In this document: positions 25,007 to 33,749 of the stretch, one piece after another
Numbering within the stretch: the first letter of the stretch is position 1
Layout: each line of letters starts with the position of its first letter
Assembly (NCBI RefSeq): GCF_025144725.1
Contig: NZ_JALXKS010000006.1
Coordinates: forward strand, 1 to 64,000
From: Brevibacterium sp. p3-SID960
Lineage (GTDB): Bacteria > Actinomycetota > Actinomycetes > Actinomycetales > Brevibacteriaceae
Reading direction: 5' to 3'
Length of the DNA: 64,000 bases
Notes under the pieces: model-generated
Database searches by the model: none
Told to the model about the DNA's origin: nothing
The model's input: only the letters and a program-made list of their open reading frames with translations
Made by a program: the position numbers and the translations under genes

Positions 25007-25540
25007 ATGAGAACTCCCCGCATCCCCCTCCTGCGCTGCCTCGCCGGCATGCTGGCCCTGAGCTTGGCCGGCTGCACCGGCGGCTCCGGCGAGCGGGTGA
25101 CATCCGGCAGCACGAGTGTCGAGGTGCCTGAGGGCTTCGTCGAGATCACGGACGGCCCGCTGACCTCCGGCGGCTGGGAGCACGTCTACGCCGACTCCGA
25201 AGACGACCCGACCACCCTGTTGCGAATGAGCCAGGACCTCGGACGCGCCCCGGCAGCCGATACGACGTTCTCCACCCTGCAGGGCGAGGCGCTGTTCCAG
25301 AACTCCTACGGACCGGACTTCTCCGTCATCAAGCGCACCGACATCGATGTCAAGAACGCCGACCGGGCACTCGAGGTCGAGTTCAGCTACGCGACAGATG
25401 CCGGCGATTCGATGACCGGCTGCTGGTGGCTGTTCTCCTCCACCTCCACCGGCGCGACCGCCGCGGTCGAGATCTCCGGTGAGGATCTGAGCGCTGAAGA
25501 CACCGAGGCGGTCAAGAAGTCGATTCGGTACAAGCCGTGA
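25007..25540 (+). CDS. Small lipoprotein downstream of the pilin-fusion gene
   Basis: A 177-aa lipoprotein: signal peptide with lipobox SLAGC (Cys at residue 23), then about 150 residues beginning VEVPEGFVEITDGPLTSGGWEHVY. The fold pattern recalls small PsbP/DUF1795-like domains, but this is weak. Its place directly after the pilin-fusion gene makes a surface immunity protein or assembly chaperone attractive; this is inference only. It has no clear Shine-Dalgarno. Confidence 0.72.
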   Translation: MRTPRIPLLRCLAGMLALSLAGCTGGSGERVTSGSTSVEVPEGFVEITDGPLTSGGWEHVYADSEDDPTTLLRMSQDLGRAPAADTTFSTLQGEALFQNSYGPDFSVIKRTDIDVKNADRALEVEFSYATDAGDSMTGCWWLFSSTSTGATAAVEISGEDLSAEDTEAVKKSIRYKP

Positions 25541-25562
25541 GTGCCGGGAACGGAGAGGGCTG

Positions 25563-26012
25563 ATGGATCTCATCCGGGCATGGCTGTTCGCAGCTGGTGC
25601 ACTCGTCGTCGTCAACCTGGCACTCGGGTTCACGGTCGGCAGCGGCATACCGCTGCTGTACCTGCTGCCGACCTTCCTCGCCGGGCTCGTCGCCTCGGCG
25701 TATCACGCGCAGCTGGGCCGCGGTGGCTGGGGCCGGCACCTGGTGGCGGTGGCGGCGGCGCCAGTGGCCATCAGCGTCTACTGGCTTGTGCTGCGCTATG
25801 TGCAGCACGATTTCTTCCACCCGCTCACCACCCTCGGCGTGCTCGCGAGCTCCGCCGTCTCCGCTCTGGCTGGCATGGCCGTCGTCATGGGTGTGCGCTG
25901 GCTGCTCGCCGAGCGCTCAGATCGCCTAGACAGCGACAGCAGCAGCCCCCGCCGCCAAGGCCAGCACGCAGCCGGGCAGCACGCATCACGACTGCCGAAG
26001 ACACGAGCGTGA
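25563..26012 (+). CDS. Small polytopic membrane protein of the Tad locus
   Basis: A 149-aa protein with four hydrophobic segments in the first 120 residues and a charged, Gln/His/Arg-rich C-terminal tail. GGAGAGG precedes ATG 25563. The stop overlaps the prepilin peptidase start (GTGA). No family recognised. Confidence 0.7.
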   Translation: MDLIRAWLFAAGALVVVNLALGFTVGSGIPLLYLLPTFLAGLVASAYHAQLGRGGWGRHLVAVAAAPVAISVYWLVLRYVQHDFFHPLTTLGVLASSAVSALAGMAVVMGVRWLLAERSDRLDSDSSSPRRQGQHAAGQHASRLPKTRA

Positions 26013-26626
26013 ACGAGCCCCGACCAGAGGCTGCCGATGACCATGCAGCAGCCCCGCATCGTTGGGTGGTGTTCGGAGCGACCCAGCCCTCGCGCCTGGC
26101 CTGGGCCGGGCTGCTGGCTGCCGGGCTCGCGCTGGCCGGTCTCGTGGTGCTGCTGCGGGCCGGCTCGCCGGCTCTCGGCGCCTTCTGCCTCTTCGCAGCC
26201 GTCACCCCGCTGCTCATCACCGTCGATCTGGCCGAGCACCGCCTGCCCGATGTCATCACCCTGCCGCTGGCCGGCATGTGCCTCATCGCCGTCACGGCCG
26301 GAGCTGTGTTCAGCGGTGACTGGTCGATGCTGGTGCGAGCGATCATGAGCTCTGCTGGCCTCACGGCGGTCTTCGGTCTCCTGTTCTTCTTGGGTGCCGG
26401 CAGCGGGTTCGGGTTCGGCGATGTCAAGCTCGCCCTCTCGATGGGCCTGTGCCTCGGGGCGATCGCTCCGCCGGCGGTGCTCATCGGGCCGTTCCTCGGG
26501 TTCCTGCTCGCTGCTGTCGTCGGGCTCGTGCTCATGCTCACCGGCCGGGCGACCCGGTCGTCTGCGATCGCGCTCGGCCCGTACCTGCTGGCCGGCACCC
26601 TCATCGTCATCACCACCACCGGATGA
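26009..26626 (+). CDS. Prepilin peptidase, A24 family (TadV/CpaA)
   Basis: A 205-aa integral-membrane aspartic protease that cleaves Flp and TadE/G prepilins. The two catalytic Asp motifs are ITVDLAEHRLPDVIT (first Asp) and GFGFGDVKLALSMG (GxGDxK). There is no N-methylation domain, as usual for Tad-type enzymes. The GTG start overlaps the previous stop by 4 nt; the N-terminal 20 residues are hydrophilic. It is the only prepilin peptidase seen here and should process all pilin-like proteins in the window. Confidence 0.9.
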   Translation: MNEPRPEAADDHAAAPHRWVVFGATQPSRLAWAGLLAAGLALAGLVVLLRAGSPALGAFCLFAAVTPLLITVDLAEHRLPDVITLPLAGMCLIAVTAGAVFSGDWSMLVRAIMSSAGLTAVFGLLFFLGAGSGFGFGDVKLALSMGLCLGAIAPPAVLIGPFLGFLLAAVVGLVLMLTGRATRSSAIALGPYLLAGTLIVITTTG

Positions 26627-27078
26627 GCATGGGCCCCGAGATCCTCGTCTTCGCAGCGCTCATCGCCCTCACGGCCCTCGGGGCTGCGATCGTGCGCGCC
26701 CGCTCCCGCCGCGGCCGCAGTGCCGTGTCCACCGGCCGCATCACCGCTGCCGTCATCCGCCTGCAGGCTGGGGCGCGGCTGAGCGGAACCGGTGAGGCGC
26801 TGTCCGTCGGCCCGCTCATCACGACCGGTGACGGTGAGCAGTTGCAGGGACGGTTCGTGCGGGCACCCGAGGTGCCGCTGCCGGTGCGCCGGCAGCTGTT
26901 CGGCAACCCGCACATCATCAATGAGTACGCTCCCGCACTGGCACTCGGCAGTGCGGCAGCGCAGTCCGCTGCCTGCGAGCAGGCGCGGAAAGAGGGCTTC
27001 ACGATGCACCTGGACGAGCCCGTCGCCGTGGACTACGCGCGACTTCCCGACGGCACGATCGAATGGAGGATGCCATGA
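26623..27078 (+). CDS. Membrane-anchored hypothetical protein of the Tad locus
   Basis: A 151-aa protein with one N-terminal helix (ILVFAALIALTALGAAIV) and a soluble region ending EEPV-like and DYARLPDGTIEWRMP. Coupled by 4-nt overlaps to both neighbours (ATGA on each side). No family recognised; a pilus accessory role is suggested by position only. Confidence 0.68.
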   Translation: MSMGPEILVFAALIALTALGAAIVRARSRRGRSAVSTGRITAAVIRLQAGARLSGTGEALSVGPLITTGDGEQLQGRFVRAPEVPLPVRRQLFGNPHIINEYAPALALGSAAAQSAACEQARKEGFTMHLDEPVAVDYARLPDGTIEWRMP

Positions 27079-27533
27079 TCTTCGGCCGCCCCACCCGTTC
27101 CGGTTCCCGCAAGCCCGGCCGGTCGCTGCTGGGCGGGCCGCAGCGCCAGCAGCCGGTGTCTGATGTCCCGGAGCCCACACCCGCCACCGTGCTCCCGCCG
27201 AAGCCGGCCGCACCACCGCAGCCGGCCGCACCACCGCAGCCTGCAGCCGGACGAACAGACTCTCAGCCGCCGCGCCTGTCCGCGGCAGATCTCAGCCCAG
27301 GCCCGGCCTGGTATGCCACGGCAGCGCACGACGCTCAGCCGGCCACCGCCTCGGACACGGCAGACCTGACCGGGGCTGAGGGGGAAGCTGTGAAACCACC
27401 TGCCCGGCAGCGCCGGAAGCGACGCGCACTGCGGCAGCCGGGTATGCGAACGGCCAGCAGCCGCACCCTGGGGATGCTGCTGCTGGCCGGAACCCTGGCA
27501 GGTGCTGTCGCCGTAGTCCTCGGCACCGCCTGA
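27075..27533 (+). CDS. Proline-rich protein with C-terminal membrane anchor
   Basis: A 152-aa protein. The N-terminal 125 residues are low-complexity, with a duplicated PAAPPQPAAPPQP segment (18-bp tandem repeat at about 27207-27242) and a basic patch RQRRKRRALRQ. One helix (TLGMLLLAGTLAGAVAVVLG) ends the protein. It looks like a tail-anchored cytoplasmic protein. GGAGGA (27065-27070) supports ATG 27075. It ends 7 bp from the convergent tadG. Confidence 0.68.
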   Translation: MIFGRPTRSGSRKPGRSLLGGPQRQQPVSDVPEPTPATVLPPKPAAPPQPAAPPQPAAGRTDSQPPRLSAADLSPGPAWYATAAHDAQPATASDTADLTGAEGEAVKPPARQRRKRRALRQPGMRTASSRTLGMLLLAGTLAGAVAVVLGTA

Positions 27534-27540
27534 GACCTGG

Positions 27541-28188
27541 TCAGTCGACCAGCCGGATGTCGAAGAGTCTGCGCCACGAGTCCCTGTCGAGTGCGACCGG
27601 CATCGTGAGCAGCGGTGCCACATAGTGCGCGTGAGCCGTGCGGCCCTTGCGGGTGCACTTCATGCTCCACTCGACGATGACGCCTTTGACGATGACAACA
27701 TTGACGACGGTGCAGAACATGCCGCTCTTATCGAGCTCCGCAGTCGCCGTCGCCGGTGAGGACAGTGACGTGCGCACCTTCTTGCCCACCGGGGATTCGA
27801 CCGGTGTCTCGTTCGAGGCCGTGTCGACGGTGATCCGGTAGCCGGCGGGCACATACGAGGTCACCGAACTGGCGTTGCGTGAGGCGTAGTCGCTGGCCCC
27901 GGCGCGGCCGCTCTGGTTGGCCACCAGGATGTGGGTCTCCCACGGCGTCAGGATCGGACGCGGCGGCGTGGGCACATGCCCGCGGGTGTACATCTCGATG
28001 AGGGTGTCGCGGGTGTCGCGCGCGGCAGCCAGGGCAGCCGCATCGGCGGATTTCTGTGCTCGCGACCGGGCGTCGGCGGCTTCACCGAAGACGAAGGCGC
28101 CGATTCCTGCCGCGAGGATGATGAGAGACAGCAAGATGACGGACAGGGAGACCTGTCCGTCATCTCGCTTCAGCATCCGGCAGAGCAC
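27541..28188 (-). CDS. TadG-like pilus assembly protein
   Basis: A 215-aa protein with a type IV-like N-terminus (DDGQVSLSVILLSLIILAAGIGAF) and the following amphipathic region EAADARSRAQKSADAAALAAARD typical of TadG/TadE-like minor pilins. The usual Glu at mature position 5 is Ser here, so cleavage or assembly may differ. The exported C-terminal domain has two Cys. It is the last gene of the minus-strand tad operon. An internal ATG at 28176 is an alternative start. Confidence 0.8.
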   Translation of the reverse strand: MLCRMLKRDDGQVSLSVILLSLIILAAGIGAFVFGEAADARSRAQKSADAAALAAARDTRDTLIEMYTRGHVPTPPRPILTPWETHILVANQSGRAGASDYASRNASSVTSYVPAGYRITVDTASNETPVESPVGKKVRTSLSSPATATAELDKSGMFCTVVNVVIVKGVIVEWSMKCTRKGRTAHAHYVAPLLTMPVALDRDSWRRLFDIRLVD

Positions 28189-28198
28189 GACGCGCCGG

Positions 28199-28444
28199 TT
28201 ACTGCTTCTTGCTGAAGATCGAGTCGATGACGTCCGTGATGCCCTCGGAGATCGCGGTCTTTCCTTCGCCGTTGAAGAAGAAGACGAGGCCGGCGATGAT
28301 GACCGAGATGACGACGATGATGCCGATGTATTCGATGGTGCCCTGACCCTTTTCGCGCTTGGCGGCGAGGGCTTCCTGGGCGGCCGAGGCGAAGGTACGG
28401 GCGTTGACGTCGACCTTGTGTGCCATGAGCTGGAGCTTGTGCAT
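28199..28444 (-). CDS. flp: Flp-type IVb major pilin
   Basis: An 81-aa major pilin. A long 33-residue leader ends in KREKG, cleaved before QGTIEY (Glu at mature position 5, then Tyr), followed by the helix IGIIVVISVIIAGLVFFF. The mature pilin is only about 48 residues and ends in DSIFSKKQ. GAAAGG precedes ATG 28444. A 102-bp gap to the response regulator suggests extra regulation or a separate promoter for this abundant subunit. The same module heads the proteins at 23521 and 54848. Confidence 0.92.
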   Translation of the reverse strand: MHKLQLMAHKVDVNARTFASAAQEALAAKREKGQGTIEYIGIIVVISVIIAGLVFFFNGEGKTAISEGITDVIDSIFSKKQ

Positions 28445-28546
28445 TGTTCTGACCTTTCGGTGGGGATCGGGACGCGGGGTAGGGGTGCGTCGCAGTGACA
28501 TCTTCAGTATTCGTCACCGGCGACCGGGTGGGGAGGGCATAGCGGC

Positions 28547-29269
28547 CTAGTTCCGGGCCCAAACCTGCATTGGGACCGAAGGCCCAGTGCCGGCATCGGC
28601 TGCGTGCGCGCGCCTGAGCCAGATGCTCACAGCTTCGGCGCGGGTGGCGGCATCGAGCTTGGTGAAGATGCGGTTGACGTGGTTCTTCACGGTCTTCTCC
28701 GACAGGAAGAAGGTCTGTGCGATCGCCCGGTTGTTCAGGCCCTCGGCCATGAGGTCCATGACCTCGACCTCACGGCGGCTGAGCCCGAGCGTGTCACCGG
28801 ATTCGCTGCGGCCCTGGTTGGCCAGTTCGACGGCTGGGGCAGCAGGGGCCGAGGCGGCGCGCGCCATGAGCGCGGTCGAGGCGGTGGCCGAGACGAGCAT
28901 CCCGCCGCCGATGACGGACATAAGCGACTGGTGGAGATAGTCGACGTCGATCTCGTGGTAGATCATGTAGCCGTGCGCACCGGCGTCGATTGCGGCGGTG
29001 ACGTTCTCGGAGTCTTCGCTGTGCGTGAGCATCACGACCTTGTGCTCGTCTGAGAGCCTGCGTGCGGCTTCGATGCCGTTCATCACCGGCATCCGGACGT
29101 CGAGCAGGCAGATGTCGGGCTGACAGGCCTGCGCCATTTCGACGGCCTCAGCGCCGTCGGCCGCTGCGCCGACGAGTTCGACGCCGGAGATCGAGTGGAG
29201 CAGCTGTTCAAGGCCGAGGCGCACGACGTGGTTGTCATCAGCGACGAGAACGCGGATCGGGTGTTTCAT
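28547..29269 (-). CDS. NarL/LuxR-family response regulator in the tad operon
   Basis: A 240-aa regulator. The receiver has the acidic pair D11-D12, phosphoacceptor D57 (CLLDVRMP) and T82. The normally invariant switch Lys after beta-5 is replaced: GYMIYHE has Tyr104 where GYLxK is expected. A LuxR-type HTH (LSRREVEVMDLMAEGLNNRAIAQTFFLSEKTVKNHVNRIFTKL) occupies about residues 168-215. Overlaps the kinase gene by 4 nt. Probably controls pilus expression. Confidence 0.9.
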   Translation of the reverse strand: MKHPIRVLVADDNHVVRLGLEQLLHSISGVELVGAAADGAEAVEMAQACQPDICLLDVRMPVMNGIEAARRLSDEHKVVMLTHSEDSENVTAAIDAGAHGYMIYHEIDVDYLHQSLMSVIGGGMLVSATASTALMARAASAPAAPAVELANQGRSESGDTLGLSRREVEVMDLMAEGLNNRAIAQTFFLSEKTVKNHVNRIFTKLDAATRAEAVSIWLRRAHAADAGTGPSVPMQVWARN

Positions 29270-30555
29270 CTGGGATCTGCTTTCTGCGGGGGATCTGTCT
29301 GCTGCGGCGAGTCAGGGGTACCGGCCTGGCGCGGGATCGACAGGGTCACGGTGGTGCCGCCGGTGGGCGGGGATTCGATGCGCAGTGTGCAGCCGTGGTT
29401 GCCGGCGCGTTCGCGCATCCCGGCCAGCCCGTAGTGCCCGAGGCGACTGGCCTGCCGGTCAGCAGGGATGCCGATGCCGTCGTCGCTGATGCGCAGGTCG
29501 ATCGATGCGCTGCCTTGTTCCAGGCGCACGACGATCTGCTCAGCACCGGAGTGCCGGGCGGCGTTGCTCATCGCCTCTTCGGCGATCTTGCGTGCGGTGT
29601 AGCGGATGGGCAGGGGCAGCTCGTCGTGGTCGCCGAGTTCGAGGCGGAAGCGCACCCCGTAGAGGGTCTCGTATTCTGCGGCGAGCGCTTCGAGCGATGA
29701 TTCCAGCGGCGGCAGCGTCGTCAGCTGCAGGTTCGCCAGGATCCGCCGCGAATCGGTCACCGCCCCGGCTGCGGCATCGCTGATGAGGCGCGCATTCGAG
29801 TCGGCGGTCTCCGGTGAGCGGTGGATCGCCCGGGCGAGCATGTCGATGCCGACCAGCGACTTGACCGTTGAGTCGTGCAGCTCCTGGGCGATGCGCGAGC
29901 GCTCCTCACCGAGCGCGGCCTCACTCGCGTTGCGCCGAGTGAGATCGATGGCTGAGTCGACGCGGCTCTGCAGGCGCCTGAGCGTGCTGCCGAGGTAGAC
30001 GAGCACGCCCAGCAGCGCGAACCCGCCGGCGACGGAGACAACAGCGGAGGCCACCTCGGCTGTCGTGGCGGCCGACATCATGAGCGCCCGGGTCAGGGCG
30101 GCGCCGCCGTAGGAGAGGAAGACGAGGATGGTGAGCAGAGTGCGGCTGGCTGAGATGTAGATGAGGCCGATGAGCACCGCGGTAGCGCACAGGTAGAGGA
30201 AGAACGGCGAGTCCGCCCCGGTGAAGGCGAGCACGGTGACAGCCAACAGGATGTCGATACTGAGGATGAGGGGGTGGCGCTGGATGAAGCCGGCGGTCCG
30301 GTTCCAGCGCAGCAGCACGATGAGCGATTCAGCGGCCAGCAGCACGGTGACGGCCAGTTCGACGACACCGGGGCCGGTCGTGACCCAGGAGATGACGACC
30401 GGGTAGATGAAGAACACCCGGACGATGACAACAGCTTTGACAAGGTCGGCGACGATGCCGCCGGTGGGATCCGGCCGCGCCGGCGAGGCCGCCTCGGGCG
30501 CTGCCGCCGGCGCGGTTTCGGTGCTGGTGGTGCTGGGAGCGATGCGCGGTGTCAT
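29266..30555 (-). CDS. Membrane sensor histidine kinase in the tad operon
   Basis: A 429-aa HisKA_3-type kinase. Five or six hydrophobic helices fill residues 35-190, with no large extracellular loop, so it probably senses a membrane or intracellular cue. The phospho-acceptor is His227 in RSRIAQELHDSTVKSL. The HATPase domain shows the N box EEAMSNAARHSG and G box DDGIGI. It precedes its regulator with a 4-nt overlap and lies 6 bp after tadC. Confidence 0.9.
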   Translation of the reverse strand: MTPRIAPSTTSTETAPAAAPEAASPARPDPTGGIVADLVKAVVIVRVFFIYPVVISWVTTGPGVVELAVTVLLAAESLIVLLRWNRTAGFIQRHPLILSIDILLAVTVLAFTGADSPFFLYLCATAVLIGLIYISASRTLLTILVFLSYGGAALTRALMMSAATTAEVASAVVSVAGGFALLGVLVYLGSTLRRLQSRVDSAIDLTRRNASEAALGEERSRIAQELHDSTVKSLVGIDMLARAIHRSPETADSNARLISDAAAGAVTDSRRILANLQLTTLPPLESSLEALAAEYETLYGVRFRLELGDHDELPLPIRYTARKIAEEAMSNAARHSGAEQIVVRLEQGSASIDLRISDDGIGIPADRQASRLGHYGLAGMRERAGNHGCTLRIESPPTGGTTVTLSIPRQAGTPDSPQQTDPPQKADPR

Positions 30556-30561
30556 GGTGCC

Positions 30562-31458
30562 CTATCCGAACAGCGAGCCTTCGTCGAGGCCGGCGACGAA
30601 GTAGATGACGACGAGCATGAGCGCCATCGTGCCCGGCACCATGATGAGAGTGACGACGCTGGCGATCTTGGGCGAGGCCTTCGCAGCCTTCTGCCGGGCG
30701 CGCTGGGCGGTGGTGCGCCGCATGTCGACGGCGATCTGCTGCAGCGCATCGGCCAGCGGCGCGCCGAGCTCCTCGGACTGCAGCAGGGCGTTGACGAAGG
30801 TATTGAGGGAGTCGGAATCGGTGCGGTCGCGCAGCGCGCTGAAGGCGGCGTACATCGGCTCGCCGACGTCCATCTGCCGCAGCGTCGTCTGCACCTCCTC
30901 GGCCAAAGGCCCCTCGGTCCGTTCGGTGACCTTGCGCAGCGCTGACCGAAAGGACAAGCCGGCTGACACCGTGACGGACAGGACGTCGAGAAAGTCGGGC
31001 AGATCGTCTTCGATGCGCTCCTGGCGGGAACGCCCGTTGAGGTGCAACAGCAGGTCCGGGACGAAGAAGCCGGCGACCAGCGCGATGACCGCGAAGGCCC
31101 CACTGGAGGTCATGAGGGCCAGCGCAAGACCGGCGCCGCCGGCGATGACGAGGATCGCCGCCTTCGAGGCCATGAAAGTGGTGTAGTCCGGGTACTTCTG
31201 CCGGTCGGCCAGCAGCAGTCGGCGTTCGATGAAGCTGCGGTAGGGGCTGCCGAGCAGCTCAGCCAGCGGCGGGCCCAAACGCAGGCCGAGCGAGCCGAAG
31301 AAACCGCGCGGCCGGGTGCGCCCGGCCCGCGGGTCGCGGATGAGCACCCGGTCGTCAGCCGACAGGGCCGCGAGCGGGTCGGAGCGCAGTCCGCGGTAGC
31401 CGATGACGGCGGTGGCGAAGACGGCGGTGCCGAGGACGGCGAACAGCAGTGCCCACAT
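30562..31458 (-). CDS. tadC: TadC-like inner-membrane platform protein
   Basis: A 298-aa type II secretion F-domain protein. The core domain includes DLPDFLDVLSVTVSAGLSFRSALRKV and the C-terminal helix LVVIYFVAG. With TadB it forms the pilus assembly platform on which the CpaF ATPase acts. Its start shares one base with the tadB stop. Confidence 0.9.
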   Translation of the reverse strand: MWALLFAVLGTAVFATAVIGYRGLRSDPLAALSADDRVLIRDPRAGRTRPRGFFGSLGLRLGPPLAELLGSPYRSFIERRLLLADRQKYPDYTTFMASKAAILVIAGGAGLALALMTSSGAFAVIALVAGFFVPDLLLHLNGRSRQERIEDDLPDFLDVLSVTVSAGLSFRSALRKVTERTEGPLAEEVQTTLRQMDVGEPMYAAFSALRDRTDSDSLNTFVNALLQSEELGAPLADALQQIAVDMRRTTAQRARQKAAKASPKIASVVTLIMVPGTMALMLVVIYFVAGLDEGSLFG

Positions 31459-32393
31459 CAGATCTTCACCCGCACCATACGGTTGATGAGGTAGAGGCCG
31501 AACAGGTAGCTGCCGGCGGCGATGAACAGGCCGATCTGGCCGACGATGGTGCTCGTGAGCTTGTACAGCACGCCGGGGCTCATCGCGTTCATCAGCAGCA
31601 CGAAGCCGATGCCGACGGCCACGACCATATACCCGGTGTAGCTGGCCTGGGTCACGAGCGTCTTGACCTCGCGTTTGGTCTCCTTGCGGTCTTCCAGGGT
31701 CTCGGACATGCCGCGCAGCGCTGAGATGAGCGAGCCGCCGGCGCGCTGTGAGATCGCCAGGGTGGAGACGAGGACATGGAGGTCGCGGCCCGGGATGCGC
31801 TCAGCCATCCGCTCGAGGCCGACTTCGAGCGGCGTGCCGATCGAGAGCTCGCGTTCGAGTGCGGTCAGCTCGCGGCCGGCCGGGTCGGGCATCTCATTGG
31901 CGGCCACCCGCAGCGCGGTCTGGATCGACAGGCCGGCGCCGGTGGAGTTCGCCATGATCCGGGCGAACTCCGGCAGCTGCTGCAGGAACCGCTCACGCTG
32001 CCGTTCCCTGAGGTAACCGAGCAGTGCCCACAGCAGCCAGCCGAGGCCGCCGGCGAGGACGACGGCGTAGAACGTCGCGATCGACCGGTTGAGGATGAGG
32101 AAGGCAACGAGCACGATGAGCACGGCAAGGGCGACGTACTCGACGGCGTAGAGGCGACGGACGTTGGCGTGGATGAGCGCGGTGGCGATGCGGGTGCCTG
32201 TCCGGGTGGCGAGGAAGGCATTGTTGATCGGGCGGATCACCCGGGACCGGAAGCCGGTGCTGTTCGCGCCACGCTCGGCGCGCACGATGTCATGCTGCTC
32301 GCCGGTGCCGAGTCCGTAGACGACGACGCCGCAGGCGCCGAGCAGGGCGACGCCCAAAGCCGCGAGCAGGATCCAGGTCGGCATCTCAGGCAC
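31458..32393 (-). CDS. tadB: TadB-like inner-membrane platform protein
   Basis: A 311-aa T2SF-domain protein with several membrane helices and the domain QLPEFARIMANSTGAGLSIQTALRVAANEMPDPAGREL near the middle, then RAGGSLISALRGMSETLEDRKET. Platform partner of TadC. Its start overlaps the cpaF end by 8 nt. Confidence 0.9.
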   Translation of the reverse strand: MPEMPTWILLAALGVALLGACGVVVYGLGTGEQHDIVRAERGANSTGFRSRVIRPINNAFLATRTGTRIATALIHANVRRLYAVEYVALAVLIVLVAFLILNRSIATFYAVVLAGGLGWLLWALLGYLRERQRERFLQQLPEFARIMANSTGAGLSIQTALRVAANEMPDPAGRELTALERELSIGTPLEVGLERMAERIPGRDLHVLVSTLAISQRAGGSLISALRGMSETLEDRKETKREVKTLVTQASYTGYMVVAVGIGFVLLMNAMSPGVLYKLTSTIVGQIGLFIAAGSYLFGLYLINRMVRVKI

Positions 32394-33747
32394 GGCTCCT
32401 GCACGCAGCCCCGGGGGCGACCGGGATCGAATCGGGCAGCGGATGCCCGGCGATCCACAGCCGGTCGGCCAGTGCCGCCGGGATCGTCTGCATCACGTGG
32501 TGGCCGCGCACCATCCGGTCCGACGCCAGGGGCGCGGATTCGAAGCGCATGAGCGGGGTGAGCTCGAACTCCTGCCGGCTCTGAGACGTCACCGCGGCGA
32601 TCTCGGTGACCCGGCGGGAGCCGTCGGCACCGCGGGTGAGCTGGACGATGAGGTCGACAGCGCTGTTGATCTGGTCGCGCAGCGCCTCAAAGGGCACCTT
32701 CACCTCGCTCATGCTCGCCAGCGTCTCCAGCCGGGAGACCGCGTCAAGGGTGTTGTTGGCGTGCACGGTGACAAGCGAACCGTCATGGCCGGTGTTCATG
32801 GCCTGCAGCATGTCCAGCGTCTCACCGCCGCGGACCTCACCGACGATGATGCGGTCCGGGCGCATGCGCAGACTGTTGCGCACGAGGTCACGGATCGTGA
32901 CCTGCCCCTGCCCTTCGACGTTGGCCGGCCGGGACTCAAGGCGGATGACGTGCGGCTGCTGGAGCTGGAGCTCGGCGGAGTCCTCGATGGTGACGATGCG
33001 GTCTCCGTCGGGGATGAGACCGGACAAGGCGTTGAGCATCGTCGTCTTGCCGGTGCCGGTGCCGCCGGAGACGACGATGTTGAGCCTGGCCCGCACACAG
33101 GCGGTCAGCAGTGCCGCCGCCTGCGCGTCGAAGCTGCCTTTGCTCTGCAGGTCGGAAAGCGAGAAGGGGGTGGGGAATCGGCGGATCGTCAGTGTCGGCC
33201 CGTCGAGGGCCAGCGGCGGGACGATGACGTTGACGCGCTCGCCGGAGGGCAGGCGCGCGTCGACCATCGGGGATGATTCATCGACACGGCGGTTGACCCC
33301 GGCGACGATCCGGTCGATGACCTGCATAAGTTGGTCGGAGTCGGAGAACTCCATGTCGAGTCGCTCGAGACGGCCGGCACGCTCGACGAAGATGTCGTGC
33401 GGACCGTTGACCATGATCTCGGTGACGGACTCATCGGCCAACAGCGGTTCGAGGATGCCGAGTCCCAGCGCCTCGTCGACGACGCGCTGGATGACGCGGC
33501 GCCGGTCGCGGGCTGACATGACCGGGCCCTTCTGCGACAGCAGGTGGCTCATGACCCGTTCGAGGCGGACCCGGCGCTGGCCGAGTTCGAGCGTGGAGAG
33601 CTCTTCGAGGTCGATTTCCTCCAGCAGCATCCGGCGGTACTGGCGGACCTGTTCGTTGAAGGTGTTCTCAGCCCGGGTCTGCGCGCGACGGCTGTGCGGG
33701 CTGCCCTGCAGCTGGCGCTGCTCTTCGGCACGGCGGAGCAGGGACAT
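32386..33747 (-). CDS. cpaF: CpaF/TadA pilus assembly ATPase
   Basis: A 453-aa secretion ATPase that powers pilin extrusion. The N-terminal half carries NGPHDIFVERAG and PMVDARLPSGERVNVIVPPL; Walker A GGTGTGKTT spans residues 228-236; the Asp box and Walker B follow (IEDSAELQLQQPH, RPDRIIVGEVRGGE near 295), then the His box TGHDGSLVTVHAN. GGAGG precedes ATG 33747, two bases after the tadE stop. The C-terminal 60 residues are longer than usual. Confidence 0.93.
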   Translation of the reverse strand: MSLLRRAEEQRQLQGSPHSRRAQTRAENTFNEQVRQYRRMLLEEIDLEELSTLELGQRRVRLERVMSHLLSQKGPVMSARDRRRVIQRVVDEALGLGILEPLLADESVTEIMVNGPHDIFVERAGRLERLDMEFSDSDQLMQVIDRIVAGVNRRVDESSPMVDARLPSGERVNVIVPPLALDGPTLTIRRFPTPFSLSDLQSKGSFDAQAAALLTACVRARLNIVVSGGTGTGKTTMLNALSGLIPDGDRIVTIEDSAELQLQQPHVIRLESRPANVEGQGQVTIRDLVRNSLRMRPDRIIVGEVRGGETLDMLQAMNTGHDGSLVTVHANNTLDAVSRLETLASMSEVKVPFEALRDQINSAVDLIVQLTRGADGSRRVTEIAAVTSQSRQEFELTPLMRFESAPLASDRMVRGHHVMQTIPAALADRLWIAGHPLPDSIPVAPGAACRSRA

Positions 33748-33749
33748 GC

